A DNA stretch of 64,000 bases. It comes from an uncultured Lachnospiraceae bacterium (GTDB lineage: Bacteria; Bacillota; Clostridia; Lachnospirales; Lachnospiraceae). The stretch is from assembly GCA_947629525.1 (NCBI GenBank), contig CANREB010000004.1, positions 47,835 through 111,834 on the forward strand, in the 5' to 3' direction. Numbering within the stretch: position 1 is the stretch's first letter; each line of letters begins with the position of its first letter. Below the pieces are notes generated by a model, which saw only the letters and a list, made by a program, of their open reading frames with translations, made no database searches and was not told the origin of the DNA. Positions 1 through 9,342 of this stretch are shown here, piece after piece. Both the position numbers and the translations under genes were made by a program.

Positions 1-134
1 CATCATTTAAATCTGACATTAATGTCACAAATATCTACAACAGCGTGCGTCTTCGGAAAGCATCGCATATCCTGCGAAACAACACGCATCATATGATGCC
101 GAACGAACTTACCCGTGAACTTATACGGATATGA

Positions 135-1499
135 TCAGTTCTTAAAGCTGTGTATCGGGGCAGGTATTCTTCCGCCGCGGTTTACAAATGCGTCACATGA
201 AAATCCGTTCACGGGCATTATCGGTGCATGACCCAAAAGCCCGCCAAACTCTGCATTTTCTCCGACCGTCTTCCCAATGACAGGTATAACGCGTACCGCG
301 GTAGTCTTTTGATTTACCATTCCTATCGCCAGTTCGTCAGCTATTATGCCTGATATTGTCGTCGCTTTAGTATCGCCCGGTATCGCTATCATATCAAGTC
401 CGACCGAACATACGCAAGTCATAGCTTCAAGTTTTTCGAGCGTAAGCGCACCCGCATTTACTGCATCTATCATTCCCTGATCCTCGCTGACAGGGATAAA
501 TGCACCGCTGAGTCCTCCTACGTATGACGATGCCATAACGCCGCCTTTTTTCACTTGGTCATTCAAAAGCGCAAGCGCTGCCGTAGTACCGGGCGCACCT
601 GCATGTTCCAATCCTATCTCGCATAATATATCCGCTACGCTGTCGCCAATAGCCGGCGTAGGCGCAAGCGACAAGTCTACAATTCCAAACGGTATTCCGA
701 GGCGCTTAGACGCTTCCTGAGCAACAAGCTGACCTACCCGCGTTACCTTAAACGCAGTCTTTTTGATGGTCTCGCAAAGGACTTCAAAATTCTCTCCGCG
801 TACGCTTTCGAGCGCGGTCTTTACCACACCCGGACCGCTCACACCGACATTTATTATCATATCCGCCTCTGTCACACCGTGGAATGCTCCCGCCATAAAC
901 GGATTATCGTCAGGTGCATTGCAGAACACCACAAGCTTTGAGCAGCCTATTGAGTCGTTTTCCTTTGTAAGCTCTGCCGTTGCTTTTATAATATCACCCA
1001 TAATGCGCACTGCATCCATATTTATCCCTGTCTTGGTAGAACCCAGATTGACAGAACTGCACACAAGCTGCGTCGCGGCAAGCGCATTTGGTATTGAACG
1101 CATAAGAAGTTCATCCGCTTTTGTCATTCCTTTTGACACAAGCGCAGAATACCCGCCAAGGAAATTTACTCCCACATCTCTTCCCGCACGGTCAAGCGTC
1201 TTTGCTATGGCTGTAAAATCATCGGGTGTCTTGCATGCTGCCCCGCCTATTATCGCTATCGGGGTAACTGAGATCCTTTTGTTCACAATAGGTATGCCAA
1301 ATTCCTTTTCTATCTCATTTCCAACAGCCACCAAATCTTTTGCCGCCGAAGTGATTTTGTTATATATCTTTTTATTTAGACTCTCAAGATCCGAGTCTAT
1401 ACAATCCAAAAGGCTTATTCCAAGAGTTATCGTCCTGACATCGAGGTTTTCTTTTTCGATCATTTTGTTTGTTTCTATGACTTCACTTATATTTATCAT
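135..1499 (-). CDS. UPF0210 / PFL-family protein (DUF711)
   Basis: A 454-residue protein whose length and N-terminus ([20 protein letters not shown]) fit the UPF0210/DUF711 family, which has a glycyl-radical-enzyme-like fold but no established reaction. Glycine-rich stretches such as [15 protein letters not shown] and [14 protein letters not shown] lie in the C-terminal half, as is typical. It sits 21 bases downstream of the ACT-domain gene; this ACT-UPF0210 pair is widely conserved in Firmicutes and suggests a shared, possibly ligand-regulated function. It ends the polA-containing minus-strand operon. The family call is firm; the biochemical role is unknown. Confidence 0.9.
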   Translation of the reverse strand: MINISEVIETNKMIEKENLDVRTITLGISLLDCIDSDLESLNKKIYNKITSAAKDLVAVGNEIEKEFGIPIVNKRISVTPIAIIGGAACKTPDDFTAIAKTLDRAGRDVGVNFLGGYSALVSKGMTKADELLMRSIPNALAATQLVCSSVNLGSTKTGINMDAVRIMGDIIKATAELTKENDSIGCSKLVVFCNAPDDNPFMAGAFHGVTEADMIINVGVSGPGVVKTALESVRGENFEVLCETIKKTAFKVTRVGQLVAQEASKRLGIPFGIVDLSLAPTPAIGDSVADILCEIGLEHAGAPGTTAALALLNDQVKKGGVMASSYVGGLSGAFIPVSEDQGMIDAVNAGALTLEKLEAMTCVCSVGLDMIAIPGDTKATTISGIIADELAIGMVNQKTTAVRVIPVIGKTVGENAEFGGLLGHAPIMPVNGFSCDAFVNRGGRIPAPIHSFKN

Positions 1500-1520
1500 C
1501 GCAATCGACCTCCGTACAGC

Positions 1521-1793
1521 CTACAGCCTGTGCATGCTATTGAAAATTTCTTCTCTTTGGCATTTTATGATAACACCTATTTCCTCGCCCAGTCTGTCCA
1601 AATCGTCGGTCACTTCGCTTATCGGCTTCAAAGATTTGCTCATATCGGCAATCATCATCATATTAAAATAATCGTCAACTATCGTCTGTGAAATATCGAG
1701 AATATTTATCTTATTCTCTGCAAGATATGTACAAACCCTTGCAATAATACCGACTGTATCTTTTCCTACTACTGTGATTATTGTTTTTTTCAT
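1521..1793 (-). CDS. ACT-domain protein, UPF0237 family
   Basis: A 90-residue protein made of one ACT domain: it begins KKTIITVVGKDTVGIIARVC, the beta-alpha start of an ACT fold, followed by LAENKINILDISQTI. ACT domains bind small ligands, often amino acids, and regulate partner enzymes. It lies between the MBL hydrolase (15-base gap) and the UPF0210 gene (21-base gap), so co-expression is likely and the UPF0210 protein is the obvious partner. The ligand cannot be told from the sequence. Confidence 0.9.
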   Translation of the reverse strand: MKKTIITVVGKDTVGIIARVCTYLAENKINILDISQTIVDDYFNMMMIADMSKSLKPISEVTDDLDRLGEEIGVIIKCQREEIFNSMHRL

Positions 1794-1808
1794 AATAATT
1801 CCCCCATG

Positions 1809-2606
1809 CTAAAATTCTACTGCCTGAGACAGTTCGCTTCGTTTTGCTATGTATATCGGAAAATCATCAGCTTTGTACTGATTATCAGCCATTGTGATTT
1901 CAAGCCTTACGGTTTCGTAGGCAAGTTCCGCCAGATTGTTTTCCTTGCTCAAATGCCCTAAAAACACAGCCCGCAGGTCATCATTCAAAATTCTGCTCAA
2001 AAGCTTCCCCGAAAGTTCATTTGACAGATGTCCCCTCTTGCTAAGTATGCGCTGTTTCAGATAATAGGGATACGGACCTACCTGAAGCATATTTATGTCG
2101 TGATTTGCCTCAAGCATAAGCACGTCCATTCCTTTTAAACTTTCCACCGTATATTCGTCATATGTACCCAAGTCAGTCACAATTGCCATTCTGCTGTTTC
2201 CATATTGAAATCTGTACGCCACCGGCTGCACCGCATCATGCGATATCCTCATCGGATTGACTGTAATATCTTTTAATATCATCTTTTCATCGGCTGACAC
2301 TTCACAGAAAAGCGACTCGTCTATTTCTCCAAGCCCTTCAGTATTTTTGATTGCCTCTATCGTGCCTGCCGTTGCATATATCGGAATGCCGAATTTTCTG
2401 CTGATAACTCCAAGACCGTTAATATGATCCGCGTGCTCATGCGTGATAAGTATGCCGTCTATATCGTTTCCCGTAAGCCCAAGCCTGTTTAATCCTTCCA
2501 TCGTCCGCTTACAGCTTATTCCAACATCTACCAAAAGGTGTGTTGCTTCCGTACCCACGTACACGCAGTTACCACTGCTGCCGCTGGCAATACTGCACAT
2601 CTTCAT
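1809..2606 (-). CDS. MBL-fold metallohydrolase, YycJ/WalJ-like
   Basis: A 265-residue metallo-beta-lactamase-fold protein. It opens with KMCSIASGSSGNCVYVGTE, typical of the YycJ/WalJ group, and has the metal-binding THEHADH motif near residue 55, then further ligands (SHDA, TDLGTYDE, LEANHD) and a C-terminal GHLSKENN. WalJ relatives are linked to cell-wall or chromosome housekeeping, usually beside walRK; here the neighbour is the coaE/ftsA-like gene, 25 bases upstream. Probably a cytoplasmic nuclease or phosphodiesterase; the substrate is not established. Confidence 0.88.
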   Translation of the reverse strand: MKMCSIASGSSGNCVYVGTEATHLLVDVGISCKRTMEGLNRLGLTGNDIDGILITHEHADHINGLGVISRKFGIPIYATAGTIEAIKNTEGLGEIDESLFCEVSADEKMILKDITVNPMRISHDAVQPVAYRFQYGNSRMAIVTDLGTYDEYTVESLKGMDVLMLEANHDINMLQVGPYPYYLKQRILSKRGHLSNELSGKLLSRILNDDLRAVFLGHLSKENNLAELAYETVRLEITMADNQYKADDFPIYIAKRSELSQAVEF

Positions 2607-2631
2607 TTAAATCAGTTCCTCCGCCCGCACA

Positions 2632-5562
2632 TTAATTTTTTCTTGTATACTCTTTCCAGTATACCTCAACCTTATCACCATTGAAAAGTTCCTGAGTGTA
2701 CTGCGCATCTTTTCCGTTGACTGTAGTGATGATAGTTGAACCACGCTCGGGGGGATTTTTGGTGTCAAAATCAATGTAGTCAAATATATCCACAAACGCG
2801 TAACTGTTTCTGCCTTTCATGACAATAGGTTCGTTATTTACTATTACAATGATCTTCTTTGCACCGCTCTCTTCCTGCTGTGAAGGCGCCGCTTTGGCTT
2901 TTTTGTCTGAACCTGACTGCTTTTCTCCAGTCGGGGATTTTTCCTGTTTTGAAGTTTCTTCTTTTGAAGTCTCCTTTTTGGCAGTCTCCTCTTTGGGGCT
3001 TTCTTCCTTTGAAGTTTCCTCTTTGTTTTCCGTATCTTTTACATTCTCCTGCTCTTGTGCGGCTTCTTCATTGTTTTGAGCAGTATCTGTCTTTTCTTCT
3101 TTTTGCGGGTCCGCACTGTTTTCTGTTTCGGATGCCTTTTCTTTTTCTTCCTTAGCGTGCTGCTTGGCTTCTTTCTCTTCTTCTGCAGCCTTATATATCT
3201 TCTTTAGCTCTATTTCCTTTTTGCTCTCTATCGTCACAGTATCATTACTGTTTATCACTGTTTTTTTGTCTGCTTTTCTGCCGTTTACGGTAATCACCGC
3301 ATCGTCCTCGGAATATCCCATATACTCCGCAAGTTCTTTTGCCGTATACGATGTGCCGATTGTTATTGCATCACCGTCCTGAATAATGTACTCCGCACTC
3401 TGTGTCTGCCCGTTTACGGAAACAGGTTTTAAGAGCTGCATCTCATTACCGTTTATATTAAGCGTAATCTTTCCGTTATAATCCACAAGCTCAGATATAT
3501 GCTCCTGAGGCGGCTTGCCAATCGTTGACTCCTCTATGACAATAGTGTCATTTGCCTTTATGGTATGGTTCATATTTACACTCTCGCCGTTTAGATAAAT
3601 ATGAGCGCTCTCGCCATATTCGCCTTTTGTCACTCTGTTCTTTCCGTTCACAGTGTAATGTATATCATTGCCGCGCCTCGGGAAAAGCCCGTCCTTATTG
3701 AACGATGCCTGCATAGCCGCATCAACGATCGTCAGCTTGTTATTATCATAAAGCTTCATTCTTGTGCCGTTAAACGTTATGTGGATGAAGCTGTTATTCT
3801 GGTCAAAATATGAAAGGCAGATGCCGATAGGCGTGATTATCGTGGAATCCTTAAGGCTTCCCTCGGGGAAATCGACATCGCGCAGAATTTCCTCGCCTCT
3901 GAGCGCAACCCTTGAATGATCCAGTCCAAGCTCATCGGCTACAGCTTCGCAAAATCCCTTTATCTTGCCGCCGCCCCCGACAATAAATACCGCACTGGGC
4001 GAATTGCCGCCGTTTAATTCGACTATCGCCTCAGCCGTGACCTTAGCCATCTTCTCAATCTCAGGGCGGCAGATCTCAACTACCCTGTCAGCGGTTATGG
4101 TCTGCTCCAGTCCCATGATATCCTCATATGTAATCTCATCCTGCATCGTAGCGGCAGTCTTTATTTTTTCCGCCGTTACGAAATCAATAAGGCATGTCCT
4201 TGCCAGTATTTCAGTAAGCGAGTCTCCGGCATGCGGAAGCATCCCGAATGCCACGATACTTCCGTCATCGGTTATCGAAATATCGGATGTACCCGCTCCG
4301 ACATCGATCATCGCTATGTTTAAGAGTCTGAACTTCTCGGGTATCGCAACTCTTATCGCCGCGATAGGCTCCAACGTAAGGTTTGAAACTTTAAGCCCTG
4401 CAAGCTCCACGGCACTGTAAAGTCCGTCAACCACATCATCGGGAAGGAATGTCGCTATCATATCGGCGCCGATATTTTTTGCCTTGTGATGTTCAGGCTG
4501 TCCAAGCCACATACCGTTCAGATAATATCTTACCACTGAATAACCCACACAGTAAAAATTAATATCTGTCTCATTGTTCTCATGAAAATCCTTAAAAGCT
4601 TTCTCTATTCCAAGCGATACCAGCGTGCTCATATCTTCCTTGGTAACGTTGCGCTCCTTGTCCAGATCCATATCAATGTGCAAATTCATTGTGCGAAGCA
4701 TACGTCCTGCCGCGGCAATACATACCTCCTCAAACTTCATTCCTGTCTTTTCTTCTATTGCATTTTTGATATCGGCAATAGTGCCCGCGACTCTGTTGAT
4801 ATCATGTATCTGCCCGTCAAGCATAGCCCTTGTCTTGTGCTCGCGTATCTCCTGCGCTACGACAACAAAGCGTTCACCCTTTTTGTAACCGACTGTTCCG
4901 ACTACGCTTCTCGTTCCGATATCCAATCCAAATACAAGTTCCTCTCCGTTAATCTGCAATTGACTCATTTTGATTTCTCCCATTAATTTATTGATCTGTT
5001 TGTAAGTTTCTTCCAAATCACCGTTGTTTAATATGGTTCTTTGGCAATGGCTCCTGAATTCCGCCTCGCTAAGCTGGCTCTTCATGATACCGTCTGTCTT
5101 TTCCGCACTGTAATGGCGTTCCTTTGACAGCCGCTTTCTCCGTATGTCTTCATCGGAATGTATATACCACAGTTCATCGGCAATAAGGTCATATCTTTCC
5201 TCGATCAGAAGCGCCGCTTCTATGAAGAAATAATCCGCTTCCCCACGTCTGCGTTCATACTCTATCTGCTGTACAATATACTTTTTGACCTCGGGATGTA
5301 TGATCTTATTTACACTATCCAACAGCTTTTCATCGGCAAATATAGCCGCCGCCATCTTCTTTTTGTCAATAGTCCTGTCATTACTTAGAATACCTGTCCC
5401 TAACAGCCTGACCAGTTTCTCATAACAGGGCTTATCGGGCTCTTCCAAAAGATGCGCCGCCTCATCCGCCCTGATGATCCTGCATTTATAATGTTCTCCT
5501 ATATATGACAGCACTTGCGTCTTCCCCGCACCGACACCGCCCGTTATACCTATAATAATCAT
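2632..5562 (-). CDS. coaE-ftsA-like: Dephospho-CoA kinase fused in frame to an FtsA/PilM-like cell division ATPase
   Basis: One open frame of 976 residues joins two normally separate proteins. Residues 1 to about 196 are a full dephospho-CoA kinase (last step of CoA synthesis): P-loop GITGGVGAGKT, then the DEAAH region and FIEAALLIEE. From residue 199 (MSQLQINGEELVFGLDIGTR) it is an actin-fold FtsA/PilM-like ATPase with phosphate loops FGLDIGTRS and MIDVGAGTSD and a VGGGGKIKGF motif. A long Lys/Glu-rich linker and a C-terminal beta domain follow. No stop separates the halves, but an ATG at 4968 has its own ribosome binding site, so a separate FtsA-like protein is possible. The kinase start abuts the polA stop directly. 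Confidence 0.88.
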   Translation of the reverse strand: MIIIGITGGVGAGKTQVLSYIGEHYKCRIIRADEAAHLLEEPDKPCYEKLVRLLGTGILSNDRTIDKKKMAAAIFADEKLLDSVNKIIHPEVKKYIVQQIEYERRRGEADYFFIEAALLIEERYDLIADELWYIHSDEDIRRKRLSKERHYSAEKTDGIMKSQLSEAEFRSHCQRTILNNGDLEETYKQINKLMGEIKMSQLQINGEELVFGLDIGTRSVVGTVGYKKGERFVVVAQEIREHKTRAMLDGQIHDINRVAGTIADIKNAIEEKTGMKFEEVCIAAAGRMLRTMNLHIDMDLDKERNVTKEDMSTLVSLGIEKAFKDFHENNETDINFYCVGYSVVRYYLNGMWLGQPEHHKAKNIGADMIATFLPDDVVDGLYSAVELAGLKVSNLTLEPIAAIRVAIPEKFRLLNIAMIDVGAGTSDISITDDGSIVAFGMLPHAGDSLTEILARTCLIDFVTAEKIKTAATMQDEITYEDIMGLEQTITADRVVEICRPEIEKMAKVTAEAIVELNGGNSPSAVFIVGGGGKIKGFCEAVADELGLDHSRVALRGEEILRDVDFPEGSLKDSTIITPIGICLSYFDQNNSFIHITFNGTRMKLYDNNKLTIVDAAMQASFNKDGLFPRRGNDIHYTVNGKNRVTKGEYGESAHIYLNGESVNMNHTIKANDTIVIEESTIGKPPQEHISELVDYNGKITLNINGNEMQLLKPVSVNGQTQSAEYIIQDGDAITIGTSYTAKELAEYMGYSEDDAVITVNGRKADKKTVINSNDTVTIESKKEIELKKIYKAAEEEKEAKQHAKEEKEKASETENSADPQKEEKTDTAQNNEEAAQEQENVKDTENKEETSKEESPKEETAKKETSKEETSKQEKSPTGEKQSGSDKKAKAAPSQQEESGAKKIIVIVNNEPIVMKGRNSYAFVDIFDYIDFDTKNPPERGSTIITTVNGKDAQYTQELFNGDKVEVYWKEYTRKN
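4966..4980 (-). promoter_or_regulatory. Internal ribosome binding site and ATG for the FtsA-like half
   Basis: On the minus strand a GGGAGAA Shine-Dalgarno (4980-4974) precedes ATG at 4968 by a normal gap. It could drive an independent FtsA-like protein from inside the coaE frame, giving two products: the fusion and the free ATPase. Confidence 0.6.
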
Positions 5563-8322
5563 TTACTTTGCCTCATACCAGTCTGTCCCCGTGTGAAGAT
5601 CTATCTCAAGTTTTACCGCAAGTTCGCATACATTCTGCATCTTGTCGGTGAGTATGCTTCTTACCTGTTCCACCTCGTCGTCGCGCGTTTCTATAAGAAG
5701 CTCATCATGTATCTGCAGTATAAGCTTTGACTTAAGCCTCTTTTCTTTCAGTGCATCATATACATCGATCATGGCGTACTTTATGATATCCGCGGCAGTT
5801 CCCTGAATAGGCGAATTCATAGCCACTCTCTCTCCGAAAGAACGCTGCATGAAATTTGATGATTTAAGCTCAGGTACGGGTCTCCTCCTTCCGAACATCG
5901 ACTCGCTGTAGCCTTTCTGCTTTGCATCCGTTACCATCCTGTCAAGGAAACCTTTTATTCCCGGATATGTTTTAAAATACTCGTCAATATAAACTTTCGC
6001 CTCCTTGGGCGATATGCTTAAATCCTGACTGAGCCCAAATGAACTTATGCCGTAGACAATGCCGAAATTAACCGCCTTTGCATTTCTCCGCTGCAGGTCA
6101 GTGACCTCCTCAAACGGCGTGTTAAATACCTTGGAAGCCGTGATGCGGTGGATGTCCTCATCAAGCTTGTATGCCTCAATAAGCTGCTCATCCCCCGACA
6201 TATGCGCAAGGACCCGCAGTTCTATCTGCGAATAATCGGCATCCATAAAAATGCAGCCCTCCTGCGGTACAAAAACTTTCCTGATGCGCCTGCCAAGTTC
6301 CGTCCGCATAGGAATGTTCTGAAGGTTAGGCTCAGTAGAGCTTAAACGCCCTGTAGCCGTTATCGTCTGATTAAAACTTGTGTGTATTTTATTGCCGCTG
6401 TCTATATATGCTGCAAGACCGTCGGCATATGTTGATTTTAATTTTGTAAGACCTCTGTACTCAAGTATTTCATTCACTATCGGATAATCAGGCGCGAGTT
6501 TTTCAAGCACATCCACTGCCGTAGAGTACCCTGTCTTTGTCTTTTTGCCTTCCGGCAGTTTTAGTTTTTCAAAAAGTATCTCGCCAAGCTGCTTGGGTGA
6601 ATTAATATTAAAACTTTCCCCGGCACGTTCATGTATTGATCTTTCAAGTTCGGTGATCCTGCCTGTTAAAGCTTCGCCATAAGCTTTAAGCTCTTCAGGT
6701 CTTACCGTTATCCCTTCTCTCTCCATATCGAACAATACATATGACAGCGGCATCTCCAATTCACGGAACAATTTGTACATACCGTTTTGTTTCAGCGCCT
6801 CTTCAAGTATCGGCTTTGCCTTTTTGAGCGCATATGACTCATCCGCGAGATAATGTATACATTTCTCTTTTTGTTCACGGTACGCCGTAGCAAGATCAGA
6901 CTTGCCAAACAGTTCGCTCCATGTTTTTAATGCAGTGCCCAAATATTCGCCCGACACATCTTCAAGTTCATAATCACTCTTAAGCGGATTGATAAGGTAA
7001 GCGGCTATCTTGCAGTCGAAAAGTTTCTCTGTAATGCCTCGGGATGAGATTTCATTATCAGCCTCATCTGAGATTATTATGCAATAGTCTGACTTGACAT
7101 CAAAAAATATCAGATCGGCTTTTGCCGATAAAACGGCTTCCTGCAGCTTTCTTTTAATATAATCTTTGGAAATGTCTGCCCCTGCCTCGATAACATACAC
7201 TTTTTTGTCATCGTTTTCATTCTCGTCCAAAAGGCTTAAGACAACCGCGAATGCTTCTTTTTCCTCGTCTAACCTGAAAAACATCTGTCCGTTGGCAAAG
7301 GCGCCTAAATCATCCGACTTGGCATTACCGATATCTGCTATTCGGCACGATGCCCCTGCGCTGCATACCCGTCTGAAAATCTGTTCCGCATCGTCATGCT
7401 CCCTGACATGGATGATCTGCAGTTCTTTCTCATTGGCATCGACGGCATCATTCCTGTCCTGCTCAAACCGATTTAAAAAATTTTTAAACGAAAGCTTTTT
7501 AAAAAGCGCATATGCTTCCTGTGTAAACAGATTGCCGAGCTTAGCCTTGTCGTATGAAAAGTCTATATCGGCATTTACTTCTATCGTGGCAAGCGTTTTG
7601 CTTAAGTCAGCAAGTTCCCTGTTAACGGCAAGACTTTCCCGTATGCTTTTTTTTGTTATGTCTTCAATGTGGTCATATATAGCGTCGATCGAACCGTATG
7701 CAGTCATAAGCTCTTTTGCCGTTTTCTCACCGATTTTCGGCACTCCCGGTATATTGTCGGAAGCATCACCCATGAGCGCTTTTAATTCTATAAATTGAAG
7801 CGGCGTCACTCCGTATGTTTCTTTTACATCATCCGCATAATAATCTTCTATTTCTGTCTTTCCGCCTTTTGTCTTAGGTATGCGTATTTTTATGTGTTCG
7901 GACGCGATCTGCAGCAGATCCCTGTCGCCTGACACAAGCGATACTTCCATCCCTTCGCGTTCAGAGCGTTTGGCAATAGTACCCATTATATCGTCTGCCT
8001 CAAGTCCCGCTTTTTCCACGATATGGACGTCCATCGCTCCAAGCACTTGCTTTATCACAGGCACCTGCTCATGAAGCTCCTCAGGCATAGGTTTTCTTGT
8101 TCCTTTATATTCTTTATAGATCTTATGCCTGAATGTGGGTGCGCTCATATCAAACGCCACGGTAAGATATTCCGGTTTTTCCTCGTCGAGTATTTTAAAC
8201 AAAATATTCAAAAAACCAAATACGGCATTTGTGTGCAGTCCTTTTGAATTTGTAAGCATGGGAACTCCGTAAAAAGCTCTGTTCAATATGCTGTGACCGT
8301 CTATCAATACTATCTTGCTCAT
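5563..8322 (-). CDS. polA: DNA polymerase I
   Basis: Pol I of 919 residues counted from MSKIVLIDGHSILNRAFYG; the frame continues 21 codons further upstream, but this is where family members begin. The 5'-3' exonuclease comes first (DGHSILNRAFYG, GLEADDIMGT, GDRDLLQ, GDASDNIPGVPKIGEKTA). The middle 3'-5' exonuclease domain appears degenerate: the acidic DEDD residues are not recognisable, so proofreading is probably lost as in many Gram-positive Pol I enzymes. The polymerase domain is intact (DADYSQIELRVLAHMSGD, RRNAKAVNFGIVYG, QIHDELLIE). It replicates across gaps and repairs DNA, and is first in the operon with coaE/ftsA-like. Confidence 0.97.
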   Translation of the reverse strand: MSKIVLIDGHSILNRAFYGVPMLTNSKGLHTNAVFGFLNILFKILDEEKPEYLTVAFDMSAPTFRHKIYKEYKGTRKPMPEELHEQVPVIKQVLGAMDVHIVEKAGLEADDIMGTIAKRSEREGMEVSLVSGDRDLLQIASEHIKIRIPKTKGGKTEIEDYYADDVKETYGVTPLQFIELKALMGDASDNIPGVPKIGEKTAKELMTAYGSIDAIYDHIEDITKKSIRESLAVNRELADLSKTLATIEVNADIDFSYDKAKLGNLFTQEAYALFKKLSFKNFLNRFEQDRNDAVDANEKELQIIHVREHDDAEQIFRRVCSAGASCRIADIGNAKSDDLGAFANGQMFFRLDEEKEAFAVVLSLLDENENDDKKVYVIEAGADISKDYIKRKLQEAVLSAKADLIFFDVKSDYCIIISDEADNEISSRGITEKLFDCKIAAYLINPLKSDYELEDVSGEYLGTALKTWSELFGKSDLATAYREQKEKCIHYLADESYALKKAKPILEEALKQNGMYKLFRELEMPLSYVLFDMEREGITVRPEELKAYGEALTGRITELERSIHERAGESFNINSPKQLGEILFEKLKLPEGKKTKTGYSTAVDVLEKLAPDYPIVNEILEYRGLTKLKSTYADGLAAYIDSGNKIHTSFNQTITATGRLSSTEPNLQNIPMRTELGRRIRKVFVPQEGCIFMDADYSQIELRVLAHMSGDEQLIEAYKLDEDIHRITASKVFNTPFEEVTDLQRRNAKAVNFGIVYGISSFGLSQDLSISPKEAKVYIDEYFKTYPGIKGFLDRMVTDAKQKGYSESMFGRRRPVPELKSSNFMQRSFGERVAMNSPIQGTAADIIKYAMIDVYDALKEKRLKSKLILQIHDELLIETRDDEVEQVRSILTDKMQNVCELAVKLEIDLHTGTDWYEAK

Positions 8323-8345
8323 AAAATAACTAATTCCTTTATATA

Positions 8346-8654
8346 TCATATTCCGCCGAGTATATATATACATGCGATAATACATACAAGCAGAAAAAGA
8401 CCTGTTTTCAACCGGCTGTACATCTTTTTGCGGTGCCTGACGCGATCCAGTTTTTCTTCCAGTTCACTCCTTACGTCGATATCGTCAGCGTTTTCAAGTC
8501 TGCTGATGCCTTCGAGAAGAAGGTATTCTATGGTCAGTTCTTCCATACATTCATCGCAGTCCTGCACATGTTCTACAAATTTTTCCGCCGTGCGCCTGTC
8601 AAGCTCGTCCTTCAGAAAAGCCTGAACGCACCGCTGTGCTTCTCTACATTCCAT
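8346..8654 (-). CDS. Putative zinc-finger (zf-HC2-like) anti-sigma-type membrane protein
   Basis: A 102-residue protein beginning MECREAQRCVQAFLKDELD, with HVQDCDECMEEL further on: the H-x3-C-x2-C pattern of anti-sigma zinc fingers. The C-terminus (LKTGLFLLVCIIACIYILGG) is one transmembrane helix with almost nothing outside, so it cannot act as a classical extracellular sensor. No sigma factor gene is adjacent; it ends 23 bases before polA. It may be a membrane-anchored regulator; partner unknown. Confidence 0.75.
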   Translation of the reverse strand: MECREAQRCVQAFLKDELDRRTAEKFVEHVQDCDECMEELTIEYLLLEGISRLENADDIDVRSELEEKLDRVRHRKKMYSRLKTGLFLLVCIIACIYILGGI

Positions 8655-8775
8655 TTATATCCTCATATTTGTGTCCGGCGACATATTTTCTCAATTATTT
8701 ATGATACACTATATTGTGGGATTTTAAAAGGGTTTTGTTGAAATTATTTTTATACGCTCCTAATCATCGACAATA

Positions 8776-8811
8776 TAAAAAGGACAGCCTGCGCTGCCGC
8801 GCCGCTGTCCT
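8776..8811 (-). terminator. Rho-independent terminator after the small ORF at 8825
   Basis: On the minus strand an 8-bp GC-rich stem (AGGACAGC paired with GCTGTCCT) is followed by TTTTTATATT. It lies just after the stop of the 68-residue ORF. Confidence 0.8.
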
Positions 8812-8824
8812 GCTGATAACTGTA

Positions 8825-9031
8825 TCAGGTCAATTTGCTGTCATCGCTTATTCTTTGAATAAGCTGTTCCATTTCTTCCTTGCTCTTTACGCCTTTGCTT
8901 TCGGCGATAAGTTTTTCCTTTTCATATTCAGTCAGTCCCGAATAGTTCGTAAGCGCCTGTTCGTCAAGTGCCATGCCGAAAGCAAGCCCAAGTGGAAGCA
9001 TAGGGGACTGTAATCCATCAGAAAAATCCAT
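8825..9031 (-). CDS. Small hypothetical protein
   Basis: A 68-residue soluble protein starting MDFSDGLQSPMLPLGLAFGM. The start is set by a strong AAAGGAGG Shine-Dalgarno just upstream; an earlier in-frame ATG at 9058 lacks one. The C-terminal half (SGLTEYEKEKLIAESKGV) is a charged helix. A terminator follows, so it is probably a single-gene unit. I do not recognise a function. Confidence 0.7.
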   Translation of the reverse strand: MDFSDGLQSPMLPLGLAFGMALDEQALTNYSGLTEYEKEKLIAESKGVKSKEEMEQLIQRISDDSKLT

Positions 9032-9137
9032 GTCTGCCTCCTTTGACACTTTTATCATGTTGCAATTTTTATTTTGTCCAACAGGCGTAAATTTATTTTG
9101 GTAAAATTTTGATCTGAATTATCTTTATCCGGTAATA

Positions 9138-9179
9138 CAAAAAACGCTTAAACTGATCATATTATCACAGTTTAAGCGT
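9138..9179 (-). terminator. Terminator downstream of tRNA-Leu
   Basis: Perfect 12-bp inverted repeat (ACGCTTAAACTG / CAGTTTAAGCGT, 9144-9179) followed on the minus strand by a T run. It lies 16 bases past the tRNA 3' end. Confidence 0.88.
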
Positions 9180-9195
9180 CTTTAACATCTTTCAA

Positions 9196-9278
9196 TGCCG
9201 GTGGCCGGACTTGAACCGGCACGAGGTTGCCCCCGTCAGATTTTGAGTCTGATGCGTCTGCCATTCCGCCACACCGGC
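9196..9278 (-). tRNA. tRNA-Leu (CAA anticodon)
   Basis: An 83-nt class II tRNA on the minus strand. Acceptor arms GCCGGTG and CACCGGC pair. The anticodon loop CTCAAAA is closed by CAGA/TCTG, giving anticodon CAA. There is a long variable arm (ACGGGGGCAACCTCGT) and a canonical T arm GCCGGTTCAAGTCCGGC. CCA is not encoded. It reads UUG leucine codons. Confidence 0.97.
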
Positions 9279-9342
9279 AAAATCGGTATTATATCGCCGA
9301 GACAAATGATATGTTACCACATTTTTTATTTATTAGCAATAC

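Noticed and set aside
763..1671. 302-codon plus-strand frame
   Set aside because: Antisense of the UPF0210 and ACT genes, which have clear homology; no ribosome binding site.
2607..2795. 62-codon minus-strand frame beside the coaE/ftsA-like gene
   Set aside because: Overlaps the C-terminal domain of the fusion in another frame; no homology.
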